A stretch of 64,000 bases of DNA from Chalara sp. BL73 (GCA_918026815.1 CAKJVC010000057.1:1-64000); one strand, 5' to 3'. Numbered from the stretch's first letter, positions 1 to 11,474 are shown. Notes: a model not told the origin generated them from the letters alone. Numbers and translations are program-made.

Positions 1-1025
1 ACTGTCAACTGCGTACTGTCGATATCATTGGTTGAATGAAAAGCAGTTGCTTTGTGTCCTTGCCAGATGCTCACACTGGTGCAGTACAATAGTGGGGTGG
101 ATGGAGGGGCAGCGTCTTTGCTTGGCTTGATAACCACTTTCTTCAACCAACACAGTTCAAAGTGATTGGCAGCGCCATCTTTATTAGATGGGAATCTTGC
201 CTATAGGCATCTCTCATACGAAGGATATCATGTCAGCTTTTGATCTCGTAGTAGATCGAAACCTCAAAATGAAGTGCTCATGGTTTGGAAGGGCAGAGGA
301 GTTCGCGTAATGATGTCATTTCTGATGGTGGAGTCCACAGTTATCCTGTATAACAGCTTTCTCCATGCCGTGAAGCTTGGGGAAGAGAATAGCAGCATTG
401 AATAGCTTCGTGCACGGTCAAGAATCATAATTGGAAGCATTCGAAATATTACGACGATAACACTCCGTCAGCCGCAGGGTTCGCTTGATGTGAATGGAAT
501 GCAGGCAAAAGGGTAACGCCCATGGGCTGCATACCGCGTCAGAGATACGGTGAACACGGATCCTGTACCGCAGCGGCAATTGCACTTCTCGAATATTTTT
601 CTTGTATCATCATCTTACCGCAGCTGGTCGCGGGGAAGAATCAAAGGGCATGCAGCTTAAGCGTCATTTTGCAGTCGTTTCTCCATGGATCGTTGGTCCC
701 TTATTTGGCCCCTTAGATCCCACTTCTGACTGTGCACACACTACCAGCAGCATCATGAAGCTCGCATGAAAAGTTACAATGATGTAACTTTGCAGCTTGC
801 GGCTTTTTTGATCGTGGCCATTTCTTCTTGGCATCACTCCCTTTCCCACGCTACCATCTAAACCATCCCTATTGGTATGTATCGCATATTTGGCACATTC
901 TGCGAACAGGAGATATCATTGGTGTTTCTTTGTAAATGCATCGATGTTATCATTTGTGTATGCTCTAACCTAGTAGCATCATGTGAAGCCCCTTGACGCC
1001 GAACAAACCTCTGTTAATATGGGTA
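1..1025. other. Intergenic, no gene seen
   Basis: No open frame here has coding character or a recognisable family. The stretch ends at the stop codon of the epsilon-COP gene on the minus strand, so its right edge probably carries that gene's 3' UTR. Confidence 0.5.
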
Positions 1026-2066
1026 TTATCTGACCTTACTGCTGAACTTCACCGCGGCGGCATCGAATTGTGCGCTCTTCTCTTGTAGGTCGGTAAGGAA
1101 GGGGTGATCTGGTGCGGTGTTTGATAAGGAGCTGCGATGCATGAGTAGCCATACGTACTTGGGGCGATGCGGAAATCATACCTGATCAACTCATCTGCAT
1201 TCTTTCCAGCAATAACATTGAGCACAATACTGTTAGCAAGGGCCTCTGTGTTGTCAGGCTCCTTTGCTAAAGCTTGCTGCAGTGCAGCCTCTGCTTCCTC
1301 AAGGCGCCCGAGATGGATCTCAGCAACAGCTTGCGAAATTACGCTCAGGGACGAAGTCGTCGAGACAGCTTGTGCAAGTTCTTCAAAGACATAAAATGCT
1401 TGCTGGTACTTCTCCCCACCCTATGCATGTATTCATTAGCACGAGCTCTGCATCAACATCGCGGTTCGTGCGTACCACTCTCAAGCCAACCCATGATTCT
1501 GCCAGATTCACCAAAAGACTGTCTTGTGCCCACTTCCTCGCCGCAGCAACTTCCTTTACAGCAAGGTCTAGTCTGTTTTGTTCGAGATGAATCTGCACAA
1601 TGAGAGCAACTGCTTCCACTATATATGGTCAGCATAAATCCAGCATAGCTTGTACTACCTCCAGAAACTTACAATTGCCTTGATGTTGGCTCAGTAAGCT
1701 CAACGCCTCCTCGCTCTTGCCTGCTGCCTGTAGAACTGTACCAGCCAGCACCTGTACAGTTGCATTTTCTCCCTCCTCTGTAGCTAGCTTTTCCGCAATC
1801 TTGACCGCTTTGCTCTCATTTCCTGCCTTGAACTCTGCAAGCGCGCCTACGGCAGCCAGATCAGGCTCAGACTCGCCTTGAATATCCGCGATTACGTCTT
1901 CATACTGCCCAAGTGCGATCTGCGCGCGAAGGTTGAGCACTCGAGCTGGAAGTGCGTTTTCTGGAGAGAGGCCGGATGTGTCAAATTCAACTGCAGCTTG
2001 ATATTGGCCTTGATGAAAGGCATTGTGTAGATTGAGAAGCTCTCCTTCCGCTGAGAAAGGATCCAT
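1026..2066 (-). CDS. SEC28: Coatomer subunit epsilon (epsilon-COP)
   Basis: Encodes the epsilon subunit of the COPI coat, a TPR-like helical solenoid that stabilises alpha-COP on Golgi-to-ER vesicles. Four exons can be placed on the minus strand: 1673-2066, 1476-1618, 1182-1420 and 1026-1131. Joined they give 293 aa, the usual length for this family. All introns (54, 55 and 50 nt) are GT-AG and keep frame. The start MDPFSAEGELLNLHNAF is typical of fungal epsilon-COP. The middle exon holds the family signature GGEKYQQAFYVFEELA, and the C-terminus has the HPFL...KSAQFDAAA segment. The protein appears complete and soluble. The upstream neighbour is decayed DNA, so no functional context is inferred. 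Confidence 0.93.
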
Positions 2067-2099
2067 CTTGTATTTGTTCTAAGAAATAATTTCTGTGTA

Positions 2100-3161
2100 A
2101 ATTTGTATAATGCTGTAAATCTGAAGCCTTGTCTGAAATTCGGCTACGTGTTTTGTCACGGAATTTGCCGCTAGTCGCTAAAGCTCTGGGAGAGGCGGGG
2201 TGAAAACCGAGCCTCTCCTTCATCTCATCAAGATACGAAATTCGAATTCCCTTATCCCCCACAACTCCCGACTCTGGCGAATCCAAGTTGTCTTGCACAC
2301 GAGTATTATCTTTTTTATGGAAAGCGTCACCTCTTTCTTCATGATCTATGTACCATGCCCTAGGGATCCCTCCCTTCATTGTCGTGTATAACATCTGGTA
2401 GCGATTGTACCGTGTTTATCATTGTCCAACGGAAAGATGTATCGTCGTCATCATCGCCCTGACGTTTAGGCCTTATGAAACTTTCTATTGGTGGATATCC
2501 TTCTGGCCACTCGCAGTTCACTTCTCACATGCTCCCAGTAGTTCCAGATATTAATGGCAGCTCTGTGCTTGCCCTTTGCAGTTGGCTCCTTAATTTCTGC
2601 CCCTAGACTCTTGAATAAAAATGGATCAAGAGCAGGTTTTACAGTATTAAACCTCATTGCCAAGGAACCCTGGTCAAAGAATGTCTGCCAACAAGATAGT
2701 CTTCTGTCAGGGCGCTTATCACGGTTGAGTTCTGAAAGTTCGGATTTTGAGAGTTGCATATCGTCATCAAGCCCCGATAGTTTCAGTTCAGGCCTCTGCA
2801 TATTCTCAACTTGGGGTGAGAGCATGGCGTATGGAGAGTGGGAGACCTCTGGTGAATAGCTCCAGCAAGAAATCGCTCTATCACCGCAGCATGCACAGTT
2901 CTCCTGCGAGTTAATATTTATGTTGTCTCTCTGCTGGTTCTTGCTGTTTGGGGTTTTTGTTATAATAGGACTTAGAATGATACCTCGGCGTTTGTTCAAT
3001 GGAATAATGCTGCTGTTAGCCATACTTCCAACGTTAAAGTGGTGAAGAATATAACTAAACGGCCAAAAATTACAGCTCTTTTGTACTGGAAGAAAATGAA
3101 TGTGATTGATAGTTATTACCGATGAATGGCTATAATTCATTTGAGAATGTGTTATTGTCAA
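2100..3161 (-). pseudogene. Frame-broken unknown protein gene
   Basis: Three consecutive minus-strand stretches look coding but lie in different frames. They are about 2466-3161 (possible start MANSSIIPLNKR), about 2350-2510 (begins NCEWPEGYPPIESFIRPKR and includes a DDDD run), and about 2130-2394 (includes GIPRAWYIDHEERGD and SYLDEMKERLGF). I could not find canonical introns that join them, so they read best as one gene with frameshifts. A multi-intron gene with unusual splice sites is still possible. No domain is recognised. The gene is divergent from the kinase relic at 3.27 kb. Confidence that this is a former gene is moderate; its function is unknown. Confidence 0.35.
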
Positions 3162-3269
3162 ATTCTGGGTCTTGCTTAATCACTATCATATATGACTGGG
3201 AGGGGCTAGGGTATAAAGCTATAAACTTCTCGCTAATAGCGCTTAAAGTGTGATGAGTCTCTTATTAAG

Positions 3270-4966
3270 GGCTAAAACAACCAAGAACTAGCCTGGAGGA
3301 TGTCAAAAACACTTAAGGAGAGCCCCGCAAGGAGACGAGACATGATATTCTCGCTGGGTTTACTCATGGAAAAAATTAATGCGTGGAGCTCACGTCCTTA
3401 CCCGAGAATTGGGAGATCGACTCGGACTACAAGCTCCGAATATTTTACCGGAAGCATTCTAATAAAGAGTCAAGAACATACGAGCATCCCATGCACGGAA
3501 AACTACCTGGCCGATGGATTCTTCAGACACGTGAAACATAGCGTAGTAAATGGACATGGGAATATTATAATCGGGAAACCGAAGAGACGACACAAAAGAA
3601 CCCTCGAGCACACAAGGAAGAGCTTGAGCGTGAACTATTTAGTCGGCCCTGTTCAGATACCATCCATAGAAGCCTTTGCAAGCCAAAACCTAGAGATGAT
3701 TTATCTTTAGCATGGCGGCAAGATATCAGGGACAAGAATATCCGTGACGACTATGTGATCATCAAAACTCCAGATCCTAGCGATGGTTCGAAAGGAGCTG
3801 TAGGTTTATTTTGCCTTCTATCCTCATTTATGTCATCCTGTGAAGATTCATTGCACAGTTGGGGGTAGCCGCCGTTTGATACAATATCAATGCTAATTGT
3901 TTATAGCTGAATGCAGGTGTTTTCATTGTCTGTATAAAATCGAATCCGAACCGCTTCTACGTTGAAAAAATTCAAGGACAAATATATGTCGTTCGGGTCT
4001 CTAATGATATATATACTGATGCTTTCTTCGATGAAGATGCCAATATCGCTTCATTATATGTCGAATTTTGCGATCTCGGTGATCTTGCAGGCCTCATCAT
4101 TACATCACAGATAAGCGATATCCGAATGATAGCCAACGTAAGCTAGTACCGGAGGCATTTGTATGGTATGCATTTGCCGGCCTATGTGGCGGCCTAGCCT
4201 TTTACAAGGCGGTCGGGAATAATGGAATACCAAAGATTACAGTTCGAAGCCTGGCTAGAAGCTGGCCATTCACGCCGACATAAAACCGGACAATGTTTTG
4301 CTAAGATTGAGATCCACGATTGGTTCACGCAATTATCTATACACTATCCTCAGTGATTTTGGACTAACTGCATTCGATGAAGGTGAGCCCCCGCCTGAGC
4401 CTGAATACGCCAACCCTAAGGAAATTTGTGGCACTGCAGCTTATTTCGCTCCTGAAGTCTGCCACAATCCATGCGTCGAGACCAAACTACAGGCAGAAAC
4501 CCTTTTCCCAGGCACACCGCAATTCAAATCTTTGGGCAGTTTGGGCATATATTTTCAACCTTGCCCAGCTAAATTATGGGAGTCGGAAGAATTACTATCC
4601 GCATTCAACTGTGACCAAGGAGAATACGAAAATAAACTCCCTAAAGAAAGTGATTGGTACAATAGTCAGGCATCACGAACAGACCCTCTCAGAATCTTGA
4701 GCGATGAATACAGTGACCATCTGAGGAGGGCCATCCTAAGAGCAACTAAATGGTTCAAGAAAGATCGGCCTAAGCCTATTAAGATGCAAATATTTTTTAA
4801 ACAAAGCCATGAAAGGCACCGGACATCTTGGAAGAAAACTTGAGCCTCAAGAGTATTTCCCTGAATAGGTACTTAAAAGGCATGAGTACATCGCGATAGC
4901 GAAAAGGAAAATAGAGGCACTCAAGCTGGTGACGACCGAAGGATTAGGACTAGAATTGGAGTTCTG
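3270..4966 (+). pseudogene. Ser/Thr protein kinase pseudogene with RIP-like stops
   Basis: A protein kinase can be followed across frames. The N-terminal region 3271-3795 is one continuous frame containing WEIDSDYKLRIFYRK and RDDYVIIKTPDPSDG, interrupted by TAA at 3311, TAA around 3380 and TAG around 3542. A 107-nt intron ends near 3905. The kinase lobe follows: VEFCDLGDLAGLI, the catalytic-loop motif HADIKPDNVLL near 4270-4300, the DFGLT motif near 4350, the GTAAYFAPE P+1 segment near 4430, and DLWAV-like and AYIFNLAQ segments in another frame. Frameshifts occur near 4100, 4240 and 4500. A TAG near 4866 interrupts a coding-like tail that ends near 4966. All four stops fit CAA/CAG to TAA/TAG changes. 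The catalytic motifs survive, so the breakage looks recent. Confidence 0.75.
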
Positions 4967-5580
4967 ACCTATGATATCTTTTCCTTATGTGCATATCAGT
5001 TCGAAGACGATTCAATTCTGGATATCATTGCTTAGAGATGTTTTAGTACCACAGGTCATTCAAGCTTTGTGGTGAGGAATTCCCAAGAATTTAGACCGCT
5101 GTCCTATCCAGGCCTTGCCCTCCTAGAGTTGTCGCCAACACGACCCACAGAACTATGCATCTCCGCTGATACTTAAATATATAAAATGATTAGCATGGGA
5201 ACGTCTCGATAACCATTCGAGTCCAGTTTCTCATTCGTGCTGTTGAAACACGTTTTACAGTATATGGCGACCTACGGGAGCCCTCTAGGGCCAAAAGTTT
5301 TTGACAGCCGATTGAAAACAACTCCGGTAATCGAACACTTGTGATGGCACGTGAAACGGAGACATACTGCAGCCTTTCTTTTCCATTTAACGTAGAAACA
5401 ACGTTACAGAATTTGATATCGTTGGTTTTTGGCGGGTTTTGTGTCATCCCTGCTGTGAGGCCCCATGGAACTACTGTTGCCTCTTCATTCGAAGAAGGAC
5501 AACCCTTGATTCTACTTCTGTTTAGCAGAACTCATGACAGTAAGTACCAATCAAATATCAAAGCCGGCGAGTGATGAGGT
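4967..5580. other. Decayed DNA beside kinase relic
   Basis: Short coding-looking segments exist, such as the plus-strand frame around 5341-5570 with TTVASSFEEGQPLILLLFSRT. None connects to a recognisable protein. This is probably more eroded gene sequence between the kinase relic and the tandem repeat array. Confidence 0.3.
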
Positions 5581-5581
5581 A

Positions 5582-6500
5582 TTTGCTGCATATCGCAACT
5601 GCTGAGTTAAAAATATCTGGCACTCGTCTCTCCAAATCGTTCGGGGAGGGAGATTGGAGGATGAGGCTCAATTGAAGGAATTATTCCTCTGGTTAGCCTA
5701 TTACATCCTGATTCATGCAATATTTAATGTACTGATCATAATTAAGGCGAGACTCGTGGTTCTTTTTGTTGCATGTCGCATATTCTACGATAAAAATACC
5801 ACGTTCTCAGAGCTCATGCTTATTTTGACCTGTATGAAGAGGATTAGGCATCATGGCTGAAATCCATATTCCGCAGTGCAGCATATCTGGATATCTTCAT
5901 ATACCCAATGATATATTTATTAAGACAAAGTAAATATACTTTGTCGCACGTCGTAGATCCTGCGATATAAATATCGAGCTCTTTTCCGAGTTCAAGAATA
6001 ATGGGAGGCAAGTGAGGCTTGAGGCATGGCTGGATTTCCCGAATGCACGCCTAAGCCATCGCTTATGAAGAAGCCAGCAGTCGAATCATAAAATACATGA
6101 GGCTTTTTGTTGCGTATCGTAGGTTCTCAGATAAAAATATCATTTCACCAGTTCCGTCACGTCACGAGAAGAAGAGGCTTTGCGATAAATCTGCTGTATG
6201 GTGCAAGTGCATGCGTTAATCATACGCCTCTAGACTCTCTAATGCCCAATTACCCCAGATCAATTGTTGGCTTGTTGCAAGTCGCACTTCCTTCGATATA
6301 AATACCATGCTGTGCATCCGTTGTTGTGCTATGAAGGAAGAGCTTAACCAGCTTATTAATGGCATACTTGGCACATATTGCAGCAATCGAATATTGTGCG
6401 GTCGCAAAATGCCAAATCACAACACTTGTTGCCTTTTTTGTTGCAGGTCGCCAATCCTCAGATATAAATACACTGTCGCTTTGATGAAAATGGAGGCTTA
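5582..6500 (+). repeat. Degenerate ~165-bp tandem repeat, about 6 copies
   Basis: A core resembling TTTTTGTTGCA-GTCGC followed by TC-GATAtAAATA recurs near 5585, 5761, 5937, 6101, 6267 and 6432. The spacing is 176, 176, 164, 166 and 165 bp. Several units also share a GAGGCTT- or GGCAT-like segment downstream of the core. In one frame the core reads roughly FVA-R---D-N in each unit, and 165 is a multiple of three. An eroded tandem-repeat protein domain is therefore possible, but stops and frameshifts exclude a functional coding array. The units diverge strongly, so the array is old. Confidence 0.6.
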
Positions 6501-7095
6501 GCGGGATTGCATGTTGTTGGTCATCATCCTTTTAGGAACCTCGCTTAGGCGCCCCGCCTCCTTTATTTTAATCATTCCGTAAGCAGGAGCGGGAATTCAC
6601 CACCTTCGGGTAATACAATATTTATTATGCACACTATCTTAAGGGATCAAACAGGAGTTAGCCTTCATTGTGCTATAGTACATCCGAAAATATTGTGTAT
6701 CAAGCTAGGCACACTAATCAGGTTCCCCTGAGATAGGCTCGCTTAAATGCTTGGCAGTTCGTGATATCCAAGGTTGAAGCCGCCATGACAGAGCATTCGG
6801 TGGTACTAGATCCTTTGATCCGAGAAAGCAAAGATACTTTATCAAAATTGGGGATAGAGGATAACTTCGCATGGAGATCGCGAACTGGTATCAACAATTG
6901 TACCGAACTCACGTGTGTAACGGACAGACATTTTTCCGTCAACTCCCCACATACCCCTCCTATTTCTAGATCCTCGCTTAGGAGGGAGAAATGACTGCTG
7001 GATAAATGGGAAAGATATCCAGCATGCTTTCAAAATTTTCACTCGTTGACCATCGATCTCTGCGGGTACGATAAAGCTTTAGGGACCTGTTCGCC
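6501..7095. other. Intergenic, no gene seen
   Basis: Open frames on both strands around 6720-7040 overlap each other and show no recognisable domain or initiation context. The stretch lies directly upstream of the esterase fragment, so it may include that gene's promoter. Confidence 0.4.
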
Positions 7096-8031
7096 ATGAA
7101 GTTTGCTATTGGATTGATGCTTGTGCTTGGCGCAGCTGCGTCACCGGCTCCACATGATGATTTCAACTGGAGAGATATCGACTTTGTGTATGTGTAAAGG
7201 GTTCCAATTTTTTAATTTCATTTTATAGTTTATTTGAACACATATTTGGGTTGTTATTTTCTTGCAGTAATCAAAGTGTTTTGGAGACAGGATCGTGGTA
7301 ACCCAAGAAAAGTTGGAACATCTTTATGTTGTTTTCTCTTTCAAGTTTGAGCTGGGCACCATGTATCCTGAATACTGTACTGTATGGCTTCTGTTTTGTT
7401 CCGTAAGGCGACTCTGGCAGTGGTTCAAGGAGTTTGACAGTACCATAAATGTATTCTATTACAGAAGGGTAATGCCAAGAGCAAGCTTACATTATCAGCA
7501 AGAGCCAGCAAAAGAGTACTAACATAACAATAGGCTGGCATTCGGAGACTCATACACTTATGTGCAAGGCACATTCGGTCGTCAAAACTATAGTTTTATT
7601 GGCGATGCCCTAAACTACAGCTTCACCTCTACCCAACTTCTCAGCAACAAAATCATTCAAGATCAGGTATTCCATCATGCTTCTCATACATACAACTTCC
7701 GTTCTTCGACTCAAAGCTAATACATAAAAAGATCAGTACCTCAGCGGGAGGACCAAACTGGGTCGAATTTCTTACAGGTTGCTTCTCTGGTCTTCCCTCC
7801 AAATGCCGCACACAACTATGGGACTTCGCATTCGCAGGCGCCGACATATCAACTTCTTAGTACCTCCTGCCTTATTTCCCTTCCATTCTTCTAATCTCAT
7901 CTAACAATCCAAGCATGCCTCTCCACCACGACTACACCATCCCATTCGTCGACCAAATAAAGCAATACACAACCTATGCGCACCCTGTTCTCTATCCCCA
8001 CCACTCCAGCCCCAATCAAAACCGTAATTAA
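7096..8031 (+). pseudogene. 3'-truncated GDSL (CE16-like) esterase
   Basis: The start encodes a signal peptide (MKFAIGLMLVLGAAASPAP), implying secretion. Exons 7096-7187, 7534-7666, 7732-7859 and 7914-8031 join in frame through GT-AG introns with CTAAC or CTAAT branch points. They encode the GDS block LAFGDSYTYVQGTF with the nucleophile Ser, then GGPNWVEFLTGCF, the WDFAFAGADI block and PLHHDYTIPFVDQIKQY. The family (fungal CE16 acetylesterase-type GDSL hydrolases acting on acetylated plant polysaccharides) is usually about 340-370 aa. Here a stop ends the protein at 156 aa, before the GIND block and the C-terminal catalytic Asp-His. No continuation is visible before the opposing gene fragment at 8278. 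The first intron is long at 346 nt. This is a truncated, probably inactive copy. Confidence 0.75.
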
Positions 8032-8277
8032 ATCCCTTCGACTGAAACTAGACCGCGATTAGCAGGCTGTAACTTGAAGGGGTTAAGTTTTGGTCTCAAT
8101 ATGGAGATCCTTGTAGCTGAAGTCAAAAACTCCTATGGTGAATTTTCTTGAAATCAGGTTGAAGCTGAAAACTTGTGAAATCCCATTCATAGAGGATTTG
8201 ACACAGCGAGGCTGGAGTTCTCAAGAAGATTTGACAAAGATAAAGAGATAATACTGACGGCACCTACATTCTTGTCA
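8032..8277. other. Junction between two truncated genes
   Basis: This stretch separates the truncated esterase (plus) from the truncated Pub1-like gene (minus). I see neither the missing esterase C-terminus nor the missing second and third RRMs. The minus strand begins with a plausible 5' splice site (GTAGGT at 8272-8277), but no matching downstream exon follows. It is the likely site of a rearrangement or deletion breakpoint. Confidence 0.45.
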
Positions 8278-8635
8278 GGAATGATTTTACGTTCTGGACA
8301 TGACCAGTTGTCTCGAAGATTTGACGAAGGACATCTTCAGTCACTCTTGGATCCAAACCTCCAACGTATAGAGCTCGCTTGTTAGGCTCAGGAGCAGCAC
8401 GTCGGACGAAGCCCCCAGCACTATCTGGTGATAGAACACCCGAATTTTCTCCCATGGGCGATGTAATGGCAGTAGGAATCGGATTCGTGTTCTGGGGAAT
8501 GATAACCGGAGGAAGAGGTGGAGGAGGCATGTGAGGGTTTCCATTATGGCCATTTTCATAGCCTGGTGCACCTGCAGATGCCTGCGGCGGGGGCGGGGGA
8601 TGGGCACTCGAAGGAGGGGGACCGTTATCTGCCAT
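8278..8635 (-). pseudogene. 5' fragment of Pub1/TIA1-like RNA-binding protein
   Basis: The start MADNGPPPSSAHPPPPPQ leads into a Pro-rich leader and the beginning of an RRM (NKRALYVGGLDPRVTEDVL), as in nuclear and cytoplasmic poly(A)-RNA-binding proteins of the Pub1/TIA1 type. The expected NVKIIPDKN segment before the first splice donor is out of frame: the run at 8291-8294 has four A residues on the coding strand where five would restore it. The rest of RRM1 and RRM2-3 are absent; full-length relatives have three RRMs and roughly 400-500 aa. The fragment keeps a long upstream region, so it may be a partial duplicate of an intact gene elsewhere. A sequencing or assembly error at the A-run is an alternative for the frameshift but not for the truncation. 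Confidence 0.65.
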
Positions 8636-10408
8636 GTCGAAAAGTCGTTGCAGGCTGATGCGATGTCGTTACTAAGAGGTGCAGAGAGACTATCGTACTC
8701 GAGATATTAAGCAAGAAGCTCAGATTCCAAGAAAAAGCGCTGATGAATCGTGCGAAGACCAAGAGAACACTGAAGGAACAGAACGCTGAGCTCTATTTGT
8801 TGCACCAAGGTAGGAAATCTTGGTGCGACTCGAAGAGACAAGAAGCGCGCGTTTAATCGAGGAAACAGTGTTTTCGAAGAAAGGGTATATGAGTCGCAGA
8901 GCGAATGGAAATTCGCGCTGGTGATTGTAAAGAGGTAGAGTGATAGCTTGCTATCGAACTAAGACTTGTATGAACTCTGCGATCGCGAGAAGACGGAAAG
9001 TAAAGACGATAGACGACGATGATGATGATGACGATGACTGATAGAAGGGAAGAAAGGAACCGCGAAAAATGACGAGAGGAAGAAGAGAGGAAATGCCACT
9101 CAAGATTCCAGACGCCAGGCGATGAGAAAAGCTGTGGAAGTGATGTGATGTTCTTCTGCTTCTTCTTCTTCTAGGTAAGCAACAAAAGGTGGAGAAGGAA
9201 GATTGCAGAGCAGAAAGGAACACTAAGCGGCGCTAATGAAGAACCGGGCCCCCAGCTGCAGCCCAACACAACCCTGAGCGGCCCTACTGTAGGGAACAAA
9301 CCCAGTCCAGTCACGAATCCTGCAAAAGGAATATGTGAATCACGGGGCAAGATGTACTTGATTAGGAGCAATAGAGGATGATTGTGATGGATACCCGTCA
9401 GTTCAACAGCTGGATCAAGGATCCAGAGTATGTACGGATATTGAAATGAGTAAGGAGGGGCATATGAAAGACAGGTGGACGTGCCATGGAGATATGAATC
9501 TTGGCGTCCATGCAGTACGCACCCCATATGTATGTAGGTAGGTAGCTATGTATGTACCACACTATATGGTACGGTACACGCCCGCCCAGATGTTTGATTA
9601 GGCACACCATTAGCTTTAGATATATATAATAAAAGAATGTCAAAGATCCAGCGCATGAAAACGAACAACAGCGAAGACTAGACAAACAATACGGTATACA
9701 GCCCAAAATGAGTAAATATCATGTGAACAGTGCCGCAAATAAACCACATCCTACACCAACTGTAACAACTGTTACTCCTGAAGCTTGCGCATAAAGTCAA
9801 CGATGAGGAATTCACACGGCATGGCATGCATGCCTCTCCTAAGGCGTCAATTAGAGTGGTATGTCTCATGTGCTATAGGCAAAGTTCATCCGATCCTCCA
9901 CAAGCGAAAATGACTCTAGACGAGGCTCAAAACATGCAGGTGGCCATGGGATAGGGTCTCAACCAAGACCAAGATACACATGTACCAATCGCAGAAAATA
10001 TGATGTACCGATAATCATGCCTAATACGCTTTCATGCACCTTGGGATATCAGTTAAATCGCAACTTTGCAGCTTCAGATACATGCTGTAGGTGTTCAAAG
10101 CTTAAAATATTGATCTGAACCTCACTAAAATAAATTTAGACTGCAACCACCGCATGCCGGGAAGGCAAGGCAAGGCTAGTTAGCCCTACAGCACCCCCCT
10201 GCTTTTCCCATAGCATCTGTGACCTCACCCAGCTAGCTAACCTCACTGTACAGAGTACACAAATATATATCGCCACCAATCTAATCAGCCACTCCGCTGC
10301 ACAGTATATATTATTATAAGTCCTAAAGTAGATATCAAAGCGCAGCTTCATCTTGCGAAGGAATGCTAAAGACCCATCGTGTCCCGGATAGCTGCATTCT
10401 CCACGAAC
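8636..10408. other. Long upstream region, simple repeats only
   Basis: This lies between the divergent Pub1-like fragment and the Med2-like gene. It contains a GAT-rich run (about 9013-9040), a CTT-rich run (about 9150-9175) and pyrimidine or purine tracts. No convincing gene is seen. The left part resembles the long 5' leader and promoter typical of RNA-binding protein genes. Confidence 0.4.
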
Positions 10409-11474
10409 ATGTCTCAACATCGCCCAAAGCCACCTCTGGACACCCTCCAAGGCATGATTAACGCAATCGCAAGTGACACCTCTTTGTATGTGTTTTTGCT
10501 CTTGGCCGCTAACAGACCAGCAGCTTATTGAGACCGGCAAAGCTCTTCGAGCCGCAAATAAGGAGCGCGGGCGTCCACAATCTTCCAGCACTAGACTTCG
10601 CTCATCCATGCCAGGCGCCATTGAACATTTCCATCAGGCGCTAGATGACCTGGAAACCGATATTGTGAGGGATTTTGACCATCTTGTTTTTTTCAATTTA
10701 CTTACAATGACCCAGATTCGTGCAAAATCCGTCTTATCCCGAGATCTCGAAGAACTTCGCACAAAGCGGATTGCAGCCGAAAACCCTCCACCCCAAGAAA
10801 TAGACCTCAATACCATCGCCGACATTGATCAAGCAAGGGAAGATACTAGTAATGATCAGGAAATGTCTCAGTTGTCATTCAAACAAGAGAGAGTCGCACC
10901 TGAAGCGCCAATGACATCCCCGATTGCTTCCAATGAGGTGACCACAGAAGTGTTGGGAGCCATAGGAGGACTTCAAGGCCTATCGCCACCAAGTTCCACA
11001 AATGGCAAAGCCAAAGGCGAGTCTGGTAGTCAACTAGTGAGCGTCGCTGGTGCGGATCCAAGTAATGAGCCTTCCGCCGGAACAGACTCCGCGGATTTGA
11101 CAATTGACCTCTTTGGGGACTTATCGGGGAATAACAATGCTGACACAGATCTTAATTTTGACATGGACTTCTTCAACGATGCTAATACTCACGACAATTC
11201 ACAAACCCAGCACGCCGACTTTGACTTTTCTATCGGAAATAACACCAGTCAGGATTTTAGCATGCCGGATCTACAAACATCCCATGAGCCCGCAAAGACA
11301 AACAGTAATTCTATAGATATACAGGATGACTTATTTGGTTTAGACACCACAGCAGGAGGAGACTTGATGGATTTGGAGGCAACTGGGCCTGCACACGAAA
11401 GTGCCTTTGACGATATGTTCATAGACGCCACTCAGACCGATTATGACGATGATTTCTTTTTTGGCAGCAAATGA
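10409..11474 (+). CDS. Acidic Med2-like protein (putative Mediator tail subunit)
   Basis: The main frame runs to the TGA at 11472-11474. It begins with an alpha-helical segment (TDQQLIETGKALRAANKERG, then AIEHFHQALDDLETDI), continues through a 51-nt GT-AG intron (10665-10715), and resumes with RAKSVLSRDLEELRTKR. The C-terminal half is acidic and Asp/Asn/Phe-rich (DFDF-, LFGDL- and DLFGLD-type segments) and ends in DDDFFFGSK. The BLAST-free impression is of fungal Mediator subunit 2: a helical N-terminal LDDLET core plus a long acidic tail. The first exon probably starts at ATG 10409 (MSQHRPKPPLDTLQGMI). Its splice to the main frame is unresolved, because the obvious donor at 10486 gives the wrong phase. 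An unrelated acidic nuclear protein is the alternative. Confidence 0.55.

Noticed and set aside
10136..10825. Minus-strand frames overlapping the Med2-like gene
   Set aside because: The plus-strand reading has better protein character, an in-frame intron and a coherent acidic tail.
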